A DNA stretch of 64,000 bases. It comes from Candidatus Enterococcus moelleringii. Lineage in GTDB: Bacteria; Bacillota; Bacilli; Lactobacillales; Enterococcaceae. This document shows, one piece after another, positions 38,036 through 47,498 of this stretch (the stretch's first letter is position 1; every line of letters starts with the position of its first letter). Below the pieces are notes generated by a model that searched no databases, was not told the origin of the DNA, and worked only from the letters and a program-made list of their open reading frames with translations. The stretch lies in NCBI RefSeq assembly GCF_017377575.1, contig NZ_JAFREM010000023.1, positions 1-64,000 on the forward strand. The letters run 5' to 3'. The position numbers and the translations under genes were made by a program.

Positions 38036-38578
38036 TTATTGTTCCGGTGTTTCACTGTCAATATTGTTTGTATCTTCTTGTGTGATAATGACATTACCGA
38101 TTTCAGTCTTATCTGGTCTAAGATAAATAACTTGAATTTTGACGTCGTCAGCAATAAGTTTGGCTTGATTGATTACAGGTTTTAGGCCTTTTGCTAACAC
38201 AGGTTTCAAAGCTTCCATATCGACGGCGTATCCAGGGTCAACTGCAGTTGTATAAGTGTAAACGATGGTATGATTTTCACCTTCTGTAATACTTATATCA
38301 GAGTATTCATCGCCCATTTGTTCCATCAACGTAGGTATTTGCGATTGAGCAGCTTCAATCATTAGTGAAAACTGATCAGGCATGCTTGTCGCAGTTGCTG
38401 AAGACTCGGTTGTTTCTGAAGACTTTGTAGACTCCGTTGTTTCCGTAGATTTTTTGGTTTCAGTGCTAACCGAAGTTTCTTCTGTAGATGATGATTCTGT
38501 TGAAGAACCAGGTGAACATGCAGTCAGAGTTAACAGACTAACACATGTAAACAACATAGTAAACGCTCTCATTTTCAT
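38036..38578 (-). CDS. DUF4854-type lipoprotein
   Basis: A 180-residue secreted lipoprotein. The signal peptide ends SLLTLTAC, giving a lipid-anchored Cys near residue 21. A low-complexity Ser/Thr/Glu linker of about 45 residues follows, then a compact domain (SLMIEAAQSQIPTLMEQMGDEYSDISI..NHTIVYTYTT..VIYLRPDKTEIG) resembling DUF4854, found in lactobacillal lipoproteins of unknown role. GGGG lies seven bases before the ATG. Confidence 0.75.
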   Translation of the reverse strand: MKMRAFTMLFTCVSLLTLTACSPGSSTESSSTEETSVSTETKKSTETTESTKSSETTESSATATSMPDQFSLMIEAAQSQIPTLMEQMGDEYSDISITEGENHTIVYTYTTAVDPGYAVDMEALKPVLAKGLKPVINQAKLIADDVKIQVIYLRPDKTEIGNVIITQEDTNNIDSETPEQ

Positions 38579-38809
38579 TTGATTTCCCCACTTTTTCTTT
38601 TTTTATATATAATACATTTTACACTATTGTGCTTTTGAATAAAAGGCACTATAAATAGAATTAAGGCCGTATTGTCTATTTTTCGATAAATCATTCAAAT
38701 ATATCGTATGATAATACTGGCGTATTTTTTTATATCTGCTCATTTGTTTTTTAACGCTCGTTTGAAAACGTTATCAAATCATGCTATATTTAAATAGAGG
38801 GGTGATCAT

Positions 38810-39022
38810 ATGCGTTACTTATTCGGATGCATCTTTTTGTTATTAAGTATCTGGCAGCTATTTTCGTTCCGTCGAGCATTCACTCAGGTTAAAACAGAAG
38901 GAAATGAGGCTACGTCACCATTTATCATGTTGGGACTTTGGCATGGCTTAGCATTTGGGATAGGGTTCCTTGTTATTGCGTTCTGTTGTTTCTTTGTCAA
39001 TTTCTCTAGTCTTATTCCATAG
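38810..39022 (+). CDS. Hypothetical small membrane protein
   Basis: A 70-residue protein with two hydrophobic segments (about 2-20 and 40-66) around a polar, basic loop (FRRAFTQVKTEGNEATS). Not recognised. AGAGGGGTGATCAT gives a good ribosome site, and TTATCA with TATATTTAAAT upstream may be its promoter. A hairpin terminator (39079-39113) follows, so it looks like a real monocistronic gene. Confidence 0.65.
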   Translation: MRYLFGCIFLLLSIWQLFSFRRAFTQVKTEGNEATSPFIMLGLWHGLAFGIGFLVIAFCCFFVNFSSLIP

Positions 39023-39078
39023 AAAAAATTTCTTTATCCATTTGTTCTGACATAAATCGTCTTGTAACACCTGACTTC

Positions 39079-39113
39079 AACAGTATGCACGCTTTGTTGC
39101 ATACTGTTTTTTA
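39079..39113 (+). terminator. Terminator after the small membrane gene
   Basis: CAGTATGC pairs with GCATACTG, followed by TTTTTTA. Confidence 0.85.
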
Positions 39114-39129
39114 GTCGCCTTTTTTATCC

Positions 39130-39180
39130 ACGAAAAAAACCAAACAGCCCGCTGAATCCCTCAGCCAGACTATTTGGTCT
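39130..39180 (-). terminator. Terminator of the ABC transporter/6-phospho-beta-glucosidase operon
   Basis: Long stem ACCAAATAG..GCTGA with TCAGC..CTGTTTGGT, then TTTTTTTC on the minus strand. Confidence 0.85.
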
Positions 39181-39193
39181 AATATAAATCTAT

Positions 39194-41385
<2,192 letters not shown>

Positions 41386-41396
41386 CTTTTATCCCC

Positions 41397-42056
41397 CTAT
41401 TCATATCGCGCCATGCGATGTTCCAGCACCGACTGCAAGTAATTTAACAATGTACAAAAGATCAAATAGTAAACGGCCACTAAACAATACAGTAACAGCG
41501 GTTCATAGGTTCGCGCGGCAATCCGTTGAGCCGTCAAGAACACTTCTACAATGGTAATGCTGGCAGCCAGCGAAGTATCTTTCACTAGACTGACAAAGTT
41601 GTTGGACAAGGGCGGCAGGGCAATCTTTAAAGCTTGCGGTGCGATAATTCGGGTAAAAATTTGGCGCTGGCTCATGCCTAAAGACGCAGCCGATTCGTAT
41701 TGTCCGGCGGGAATGGCCAAAATCGCCGAGCGGATCGTCTCTGAAGCGTAGGCGCCGGTATTCAAGGAGAAAGCGATAATCGCCGCACTCCAAGCCTCCA
41801 GCTGAATTCCTACCGATGGCAAACCGAAAAAGATAATGAACAGCTGTACCAGTAACGGCGTGCCGCGAAAAATCCAGACATATAGATAGAAGAAACTGTT
41901 CAACAGCTTGTTCTTGGAAATCCGTGCTAAGGCGGTGATGACGGCGATGATGACCCCCAACACGAAAGAAATAATGGTGAGAGGAATCGTCGCCTCAAAA
42001 AAGGCCAGCAGTAATGGCAGCAGTGAGCTTTGGACTATTTCAAGGGATCGTTCCAC
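41397..42056 (-). CDS. Polar amino acid (cystine-type) ABC transporter permease
   Basis: A 219-residue permease with about five helices of the HisM/TcyB family. The N-terminal helix is followed by the typical VWIFRGTPLLVQLFIIFFGLP and ALSLN-like FSLNTGAYASETIRSAI segments, and the EAA loop reads QYESAASLGMSQRQIFTRIIAPQALKIALP. As a single permease gene it probably forms a homodimer. Preceded by AGGAGGAGA, 12 bases after the binding-protein gene. Confidence 0.93.
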   Translation of the reverse strand: MERSLEIVQSSLLPLLLAFFEATIPLTIISFVLGVIIAVITALARISKNKLLNSFFYLYVWIFRGTPLLVQLFIIFFGLPSVGIQLEAWSAAIIAFSLNTGAYASETIRSAILAIPAGQYESAASLGMSQRQIFTRIIAPQALKIALPPLSNNFVSLVKDTSLAASITIVEVFLTAQRIAARTYEPLLLYCLVAVYYLIFCTLLNYLQSVLEHRMARYE

Positions 42057-42068
42057 TATCTCTCCTCC

Positions 42069-42851
42069 TTATTGGGTAATGTCCCGGTCAAAGTATTTTT
42101 CAGAAATCTCAGTTAAAGTGCCATCGGCCTGCAGCTCTGCTAACGCCGCATTGATTTCATCTAGCAAGGGATCATCCTTGTGCAGCAGGACAGCTGCCGG
42201 TACGCCTTCATCTAAGGTTGCAGCGATTTTTAATGGTGTATCTGGTTGCTGGTTCAAGTAATCGTAGAAAATGACATCATCATTTAACGTAGCATCCGCT
42301 CGATCGTTCATCACTAGGTCAAAGGAATTGTTGAAGGTCTCCACACTCACTACATTGGCGTCGTATTCCTCTTCAGCTAAACGGGCAAAGTTGCTGGTAA
42401 TGGTTTGGGCTACGCCTTTCCCCGTCAAGTCAGAAAAATCTTGGATTTCATTATTGTCTTCATGAACAATCAAAGCAATATGAGCCACACTATAAGGCTC
42501 ACTGAAATCATATTTTTCCCGACGTTCGTCGGTAATACTTACCTGATTGAAAATGGCATCGGTCCGATCCCCATCAAAGGCCGCCAGCATTGAATCCCAG
42601 GCTGCTTCATGGAACTCAACCTCGTAGCCCATTTGTTCGGCCACTGCTTGAGCCACCTCCACATCATAGCCGACTAATTCATCCTCATCATTATGATAAG
42701 AAAACGGCCGATACGAACCTTCTGTTCCTACTCGCAAGACTTTTCGTTCTTCAGTGCCAGTTGACGACGCGGATTGATTTTCTTGGCCATTGCTGCAGGC
42801 GCTTAAGACTAAAGCTGCCAGCAGCGAGGTGATAATCGCTAATTTTTTCAT
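42069..42851 (-). CDS. Amino acid ABC transporter substrate-binding lipoprotein, cystine-type
   Basis: A 260-residue lipoprotein. The lipobox LVLSAC gives a modified Cys at about residue 19; a short Ser/Gln-rich linker precedes the SBP_bac_3 fold (LRVGTEGSYRPFSYHNDEDELVGYDVEVAQAVAEQMG, ..AWDSMLAAFDGDRTDAIFNQVSITDERREKYDFSEPY). It resembles TcyA-like cystine binders, which fits cysE nearby, but the ligand is inferred. First gene of the four-gene operon; its promoter has the 19-bp MerR-type spacer. Confidence 0.9.
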   Translation of the reverse strand: MKKLAIITSLLAALVLSACSNGQENQSASSTGTEERKVLRVGTEGSYRPFSYHNDEDELVGYDVEVAQAVAEQMGYEVEFHEAAWDSMLAAFDGDRTDAIFNQVSITDERREKYDFSEPYSVAHIALIVHEDNNEIQDFSDLTGKGVAQTITSNFARLAEEEYDANVVSVETFNNSFDLVMNDRADATLNDDVIFYDYLNQQPDTPLKIAATLDEGVPAAVLLHKDDPLLDEINAALAELQADGTLTEISEKYFDRDITQ

Positions 42852-42886
42852 ACTATTTTCCTCCTATTACGCTCTTCTATGTTTTG

Positions 42887-42917
42887 ATTTTATTCCTTAA
42901 CCTTGACTTTAAGTCAA
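42887..42917 (-). promoter_or_regulatory. AdhR-like MerR promoter A (cystine ABC/6-phospho-beta-glucosidase operon)
   Basis: On the minus strand TTGACT (42912-42917), exactly 19 bp, TAAAAT (42887-42892). The 18-bp dyad CTTAAAGTCAAGGTTAAG (42896-42913) fills the spacer. A second, perfect palindrome CTTGACTTTAAGTCAAG overlaps at 42902-42918. Confidence 0.8.
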
Positions 42918-43041
42918 GCGCTTATTTAAATTTTTTTGCAGAACTGGCAGCTGGGCTGACTTTTGAAAAATTCCTTCTATTATATAGGAGAATTTTGAAC
43001 TTCACTCAAATTACCAAATAAAAGTTTTTTTCTTTTTATGC

Positions 43042-43072
43042 TTGACTTGACCTCAAGGTGAAGGCTTATGCT
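43042..43072 (+). promoter_or_regulatory. AdhR-like MerR promoter B (MFS pump)
   Basis: TTGACT (43042-43047), exactly 19 bp, TATGCT (43067-43072). The dyad CTTGACCTCAAGGTGAAG (43046-43063) lies in the spacer and is nearly symmetric. Confidence 0.8.
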
Positions 43073-43103
43073 CTGGGTACAAACTTTTAAGGGAGAGATA
43101 CAT

Positions 43104-44282
43104 TTGAAAAAGAATAATAGTCTGTTGATCTTAATATTAACCATCGGTGTCTTTGGAATTATGAATACGGAAATGGGGATTATCGGAATTTTGCCGCTGA
43201 TCGCTGAAGAATTTAACGTAACGGTTCCTACCGCCAGCCTTTTGGTGAGTGCCTTTGCTTTAATCGTGGCGATTGCTGGACCGACGATGCCGCTGGTGTT
43301 TTCCAAGGTGAATCGTAAAACAGTGATGGTGCTGGCTTTAGGCATTTTCACCATCAGCAATATCGTCTCAGTCTTTGCCTCAAGCTTTACCGTACTGCTT
43401 TTGGCCCGGATCATTCCGGCGGCCTTCCATCCGATTTATGTGTCGATGGCTTTGACCGTGGCAGGAACTTCTGTGCCGGCCCACCAATCAGCCAAGGCTG
43501 TCTCTAAAGTCTTCATCGGCGTGTCTTCTGGGATGGTGCTGGGGGTTCCGGTTACCAGCTTTATCGCCAACGAAGTGTCCTTCGCTATGTCGATGGTTTT
43601 CTTCGCGGCAGTTAACGGCCTGGTATTGCTTGCTACCTTGATTTTCGTCCCATCAATTCCGGTAACTACTCGTCTTTCTTACGGCAAACAGGTAGGCGTT
43701 TTGAAAAAACCGCAAATGCTGGTGTCAATTGTTACTGTGATTTTATTAAATGGTGCCGTCTTCGGCTTTTACAGCTACTTGTCAGACTTTCTGGATACTG
43801 TAACCCATATGTCTAGCCGCTCCGTCAGCTTCATCCTGCTGGTTTACGGTTTGACCAATATTGTTGGAAATGTAATTGCCGGAAAAATTCTGACCACCAA
43901 TGCCAAGAAAACCATTTTCGCTTTGCCATTTGCCTTGATCACTACCTTCGCCTTGATTTTCTTTTTCGGAAGTATGAGCTTGGCAGCAATAGTGCTGATT
44001 ATTGTTCTAGGTATTTTGGCGGGGATTGCTGCCAATGTGAATCAGTACTTGATTTCTGAATTTGGTTCGGAGGCACCGGACTTCTCAAATGGTCTGTTCT
44101 TAACAGCTGCTAATCTAGGCACCACTTTTGGACCGTTTATCTGCGGCATGCTGATTACCGCCTTTGATACCCGCTTTACCTTGATCGGTGCGATTGCCTT
44201 CTTGATCTTAAGCATCCTGTCGATTGTCTTGCGGAATTCACTGGGTACTAAAAATATGACCGCTTCAGCGATTAAAGAATAA
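43104..44282 (+). CDS. MFS transporter, AraJ/DHA1-type
   Basis: A 392-residue, 12-helix exporter of the DHA1 branch (AraJ/YdhP/NepI-like): MNTEMGIIGILPLIAEEFNVTVPTASLLVS, motif A variant SKVNRKTVMVLAL and the family segment RIIPAAFHPIYVSMALTVAG. I start at TTG 43104, preceded by GGGAGAG. An ATG at 43068 lies inside the -10 box of promoter B and cannot be used. Control by the MerR-type promoter suggests export of a toxic electrophile, its conjugate or an aldehyde. A hairpin separates it from cysE. Confidence 0.85.
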   Translation: MKKNNSLLILILTIGVFGIMNTEMGIIGILPLIAEEFNVTVPTASLLVSAFALIVAIAGPTMPLVFSKVNRKTVMVLALGIFTISNIVSVFASSFTVLLLARIIPAAFHPIYVSMALTVAGTSVPAHQSAKAVSKVFIGVSSGMVLGVPVTSFIANEVSFAMSMVFFAAVNGLVLLATLIFVPSIPVTTRLSYGKQVGVLKKPQMLVSIVTVILLNGAVFGFYSYLSDFLDTVTHMSSRSVSFILLVYGLTNIVGNVIAGKILTTNAKKTIFALPFALITTFALIFFFGSMSLAAIVLIIVLGILAGIAANVNQYLISEFGSEAPDFSNGLFLTAANLGTTFGPFICGMLITAFDTRFTLIGAIAFLILSILSIVLRNSLGTKNMTASAIKE

Positions 44283-44285
44283 ATA

Positions 44286-44323
44286 CAAAGAGAAAACAGC
44301 TGATTCAAGTTGTTTTCTCTTTT
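44286..44323 (+). terminator. Terminator or attenuator between the MFS gene and cysE
   Basis: AAAGAGAAAACA pairs with TGTTTTCTCTTT. The T tract is short, so read-through into cysE is plausible. Confidence 0.65.
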
Positions 44324-44350
44324 AGTACAAATTTTGATAGGAGGAAGAAA

Positions 44351-44941
44351 ATGCGTTGGTTAAAACATGCGCTTCAAGCTGCCAAACGAAATGACCCGGC
44401 AGCACACTCGACGTTGGAAATTTTACTCACTTACCCTGGCTTTCACGCTTTATTGGGACATCGTCTCTCCCATTTTTTGTACCGTCATCAGCTTTTCCTG
44501 TTGGCTAAGCTGCATGCGGCGTGGTGCCGCTTTTTGACTGGGATCGAAATTCATCCTGGGGCGCAAATTTCCCATGGTGTCTTTATCGATCATGGGATGG
44601 GCTTAGTAATTGGCGAAACTGCCGTGATTGAAGAGGACGTGGTCTTGTTTCACGGAGTAACTTTAGGAGGAACCGGTAAAGACACCGGCAAACGCCACCC
44701 GACGGTTAGAAAAGGAGCCATGATCTCCGCCCATGCGCAGGTGCTAGGACCGATTGTGGTTGGTGCATACGCTAAAGTTGGTGCCAGTAGTGTCGTTCTG
44801 AAAGAAGTCCCTGCCTACGCGACAGTGGTGGGCATTCCAGCGGCTGTGGTTCGGATCAACCAGCCTGTTTCGCAGGAAATTAAGATACCCGTTAATCAGA
44901 AAGTTGCAGAAGAAGTTTTGACTTCCTGTTGCTGCCGCTAA
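44351..44941 (+). CDS. cysE: Serine O-acetyltransferase
   Basis: Makes O-acetylserine from serine and acetyl-CoA, the committed step of cysteine synthesis. The 196-residue protein has the helical N-terminal region (short form, as in EpsC-type enzymes) and the left-handed beta-helix: HPGAQISHGVFIDHGMGLVIGE with the catalytic His, LFHGVTLGGTGK, GKRHPTVRKGAMI and GASSVVLKEVPAYATVVGIPA. AGGAGGAAGAAA precedes the ATG. No cysteine synthase gene follows in the window. It lies 69 bases behind the MFS gene with no clear promoter of its own. Confidence 0.93.
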   Translation: MRWLKHALQAAKRNDPAAHSTLEILLTYPGFHALLGHRLSHFLYRHQLFLLAKLHAAWCRFLTGIEIHPGAQISHGVFIDHGMGLVIGETAVIEEDVVLFHGVTLGGTGKDTGKRHPTVRKGAMISAHAQVLGPIVVGAYAKVGASSVVLKEVPAYATVVGIPAAVVRINQPVSQEIKIPVNQKVAEEVLTSCCCR

Positions 44942-45050
44942 TTGACTGAAAAGACCTGCTAGCTTCCATGAAGTTGGCAGGCCTTTTTTCGGAAGACAAG
45001 GAAAAGACCACCAGCTAAACGTAAGAGTTTACTGGTAGTCTATTTGCTTA

Positions 45051-45773
45051 CTAATTATTCACTAAATACCGCAACCACAGGGTACCATCCTTGTAGGTAC
45101 TGCTGCTTTCCAGGCTGAAGGTAACTGGTTTGGCCTCAGTCAAGCCCTCTTTGGTTTCAAACAAGGATGGCAGATCAGAGGAACCGTCAGCTACTGGCGT
45201 CATTACCACGCTGAGTTCATCGCACATCCCGGCTTGGATGAAGGACCAGTTCAAGACACCGCCGCCTCCCAGCATGATCATTTTCATGTCGAACAATTCC
45301 TGCAGCTTCTTGACCGCTAATACCGGATCGATGCTGTCTTTTCCGGCAATGATATAAGAAATATTCAGCTGGCGCAGGAAATGCTTGTAATCGTCGCCGA
45401 CTTTTTCCGACAGAACTTCGATTACATGAGCCTTCGTTTCTCGATAGGTCAAGAGATTGCTTTCCCAACCTAAACGGCCAGAAGCATCAATCGAAATATA
45501 ATACATGGATAAATCATGCTCTGCTACGAAATCCCCCGCCGGAACCTCAGGGAAATCAGTTTCTAACACGGGTTCCTTGTAATGGGTAAAGTTGTCATCT
45601 GTCGTCGTTCGTCCAGACAGCCAGCCTTGGTGATCATAATGACGATTTTTCCCGAAGGCGATTTCGTAAAACAGATCCCCCGACTTGTCGCTTTCCGGGG
45701 TGTCCATGTAAGGACCTAAAATCTTTCCATCTAATGAGGTAAACATGTGGCAAAAAATATACGGTCTAGTCAT
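45051..45773 (-). CDS. RibD C-terminal-like (dihydrofolate reductase fold) oxidoreductase
   Basis: A 240-residue protein with the RibD C-terminal/DHFR-like fold: FCHMFTSLDGKILGPY at the N-terminus and the NADPH-binding MKMIMLGGGGVLNWSFIQAG. The deaminase domain of true RibD is absent, and no riboflavin genes are nearby. It overlaps the end of the flavin reductase gene by 8 bases, so both come from promoter C. A close paralogue is encoded at 49317. The substrate is unknown; reduction of a reactive carbonyl or heterocycle is a guess. Confidence 0.82.
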   Translation of the reverse strand: MTRPYIFCHMFTSLDGKILGPYMDTPESDKSGDLFYEIAFGKNRHYDHQGWLSGRTTTDDNFTHYKEPVLETDFPEVPAGDFVAEHDLSMYYISIDASGRLGWESNLLTYRETKAHVIEVLSEKVGDDYKHFLRQLNISYIIAGKDSIDPVLAVKKLQELFDMKMIMLGGGGVLNWSFIQAGMCDELSVVMTPVADGSSDLPSLFETKEGLTEAKPVTFSLESSSTYKDGTLWLRYLVNN

Positions 45774-46332
45774 TTTGTTCGCTCCTTGTAATCGTATTTT
45801 TTCCTAACTGGAAGGCTTCTTCCAAATAGTTCTCTTTAATGATGTGTTTGCCGTCTTCGATCTTGGTTCCGCCAGCCAGGCACATGCCGATGTTCTGCCA
45901 CTCAATCGCTTGGGTGACAAAGCGGTAATAGGAAACCGACTGTTCAAAGGTCCAAAAGTTCTCGTCCCCGGCTGTCATCAGCAGCATCGTTTCCTTCTTA
46001 GGGAACTTGTCATCTTTAGACGTGGCATACAAACGTTCAATAAAAGCTTTGATGCGGGCGGAAATCGTCCAGAAAAACAACGGGGAGGCAAAAACCAACA
46101 CATCGCTTTCTTCAAACAACGGATACAGCTTTTGCATGTCGTCCTTGATCACACAGCTGCCGCTTCTTTGGCAAAAATTGCAGCCGCGGCAGCCTTCGAT
46201 TTGCTTGTTGCCAAGAAAAACCTTCTTCACCTGATGACCGGCTTCTTGGGCCCCGGCGATAAAGGCATCCGTCAGCTGCATGGTCGATCCTCGAGGTGTG
46301 CCGCTGCCCACCAATACTAATATTTTTTTCAT
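45766..46332 (-). CDS. NADPH-dependent FMN reductase/flavodoxin-fold oxidoreductase
   Basis: A 188-residue flavodoxin-like protein: VLVGSGTPRGSTMQLTDAF is the FMN phosphate loop, and ASPLFFWTISARIKAFIERLY the second flavin segment. Between them a cysteine motif CRGCNFCQRSGSC resembles that of iron-sulfur flavoproteins and some quinone reductases. It is first in a two-gene operon with the RibD-like reductase and is read from AdhR-like promoter C, consistent with reduction of quinones or other electrophiles. Confidence 0.85.
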   Translation of the reverse strand: MKKILVLVGSGTPRGSTMQLTDAFIAGAQEAGHQVKKVFLGNKQIEGCRGCNFCQRSGSCVIKDDMQKLYPLFEESDVLVFASPLFFWTISARIKAFIERLYATSKDDKFPKKETMLLMTAGDENFWTFEQSVSYYRFVTQAIEWQNIGMCLAGGTKIEDGKHIIKENYLEEAFQLGKNTITRSEQND

Positions 46333-46362
46333 TTTAATCCTCTCCTCGTTCCCTTTAGATCA

Positions 46363-46393
46363 AGCCTAACACTTAACCTCGACATCAAGTCAA
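46363..46393 (-). promoter_or_regulatory. AdhR-like MerR promoter C (flavin reductase/RibD operon)
   Basis: On the minus strand TTGACT (46388-46393), exactly 19 bp, TAGGCT (46363-46368), with dyad CTTGATGTCGAGGTTAAG (46372-46389). Confidence 0.78.
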
Positions 46394-46451
46394 TGCCTTT
46401 TTCCGCAATTTAGGAAAAGAAATTTTTTTAAAAGAAATTCGTTTTTTATCG

Positions 46452-46482
46452 TTGACTTAACCTTGACTTTAAGTGATAGAGT
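46452..46482 (+). promoter_or_regulatory. AdhR-like MerR promoter D (DUF3737/DXS-like operon)
   Basis: TTGACT (46452-46457), exactly 19 bp, TAGAGT (46477-46482), with dyad CTTAACCTTGACTTTAAG (46456-46473). The 110-base leader that follows contains GCTGG/CCAGC and CAGCAGG/CCTGCTG hairpins. Confidence 0.8.
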
Positions 46483-46594
46483 GAACTCATCAGCTGGAAG
46501 GATACCAGCCGAAACGACTGACCCATTAGCCAACCGCAGCAGGAATACCCAGAACAACTTGCCCTGCTGAAAAAAAGAAAAGAGGAAAATTAAA

Positions 46595-47470
46595 ATGATG
46601 AACACTATTGACCAACAACACTTAACCGGAGAACGTGCCTTATTTAAAAGCAACAACCTGATTGTAAAAAATTCCGTGTTTGAAGACGGTGAATCTCCAT
46701 TAAAAGAAAGCCGCAACCTGGACATCAGCGACAGCATCTTCCGCTGGAAATATCCTTTGTGGTACTGTGAAAATGTCGAAGTCAGCAACACTACCCTGTT
46801 AGAAACTGCTCGTTCCGGTATCTGGTACACCAACAATATCGCCATTACCGACAGCATCATCCAAGCACCGAAAACCTTCCGCCGCGGCAAGGATATTCGT
46901 TTAACCAACGTCCACATGCCGAAAGCCGAAGAAACCTTCTGGAACTGTGAAAATATTACGCTGGACAATGTTCAGGCAGAGGGCAATTACTTTGCCATGA
47001 ATAGTAAAAACATCACGGCCGTTGATTTCTCACTAAGCGGCAACTATGCCTTTGACGGCGCAGAAAATATCGAAATCCACAATTCCAAATTAATTTCCAA
47101 GGATGCCTTTTGGAACTGTAAGGATGTCACTGTCTACGATTCAGTAATTATCGGCGAATACCTTGGCTGGAATTCTACCAACCTGCGCTTTGTCAATTGC
47201 TACATCGAAAGCGAACAAGGCCTGTGTTATGTGGAAAATTTAGTGATCGAAAACGGCAAAATCATCAATACCGATTTGGCTTTTGAATACTCAACCGTGG
47301 ATGTTTCCGTTAATACCACGATTGACAGTGTCAAAAACCCGATTTCCGGCACCATCAAAGCCAAAAATATCGGTGAACTGATCATGGAGGAAGCCGAAAT
47401 TGATCCAACCCAAACGAGAATTTGTTTGATGGAAGCCTACGAAAAAATGACGGTTTTAGCAAACAACTAA
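46595..47470 (+). CDS. DUF3737 right-handed beta-helix protein
   Basis: A 291-residue protein made of repeating short strands (SRNLDISDSIF, CENVEVSNTTL, TNNIAITDSII, CENITLDNVQ, SKNITAVDFSL, AENIEIHNSKL, CKDVTVYDSVI), the pattern of a pectate-lyase-like parallel beta-helix and of the DUF3737 family. There is no signal peptide, so it is cytosolic. Conserved WxC/WNC corners (LWYCEN, FWNCEN, FWNCKD) recur every few turns. No enzymatic role is established. GAGG precedes the ATG. It is followed after 28 bases by the DXS-like gene and shares promoter D. Confidence 0.85.
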   Translation: MMNTIDQQHLTGERALFKSNNLIVKNSVFEDGESPLKESRNLDISDSIFRWKYPLWYCENVEVSNTTLLETARSGIWYTNNIAITDSIIQAPKTFRRGKDIRLTNVHMPKAEETFWNCENITLDNVQAEGNYFAMNSKNITAVDFSLSGNYAFDGAENIEIHNSKLISKDAFWNCKDVTVYDSVIIGEYLGWNSTNLRFVNCYIESEQGLCYVENLVIENGKIINTDLAFEYSTVDVSVNTTIDSVKNPISGTIKAKNIGELIMEEAEIDPTQTRICLMEAYEKMTVLANN

Positions 47471-47498
47471 TATTTGAAACAAGGAGTGAATACTATAG

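Noticed and set aside
42980-43414. A 144-codon minus-strand frame opposite the MFS start
   Set aside because: It is a shadow of the MFS gene and crosses promoter B.
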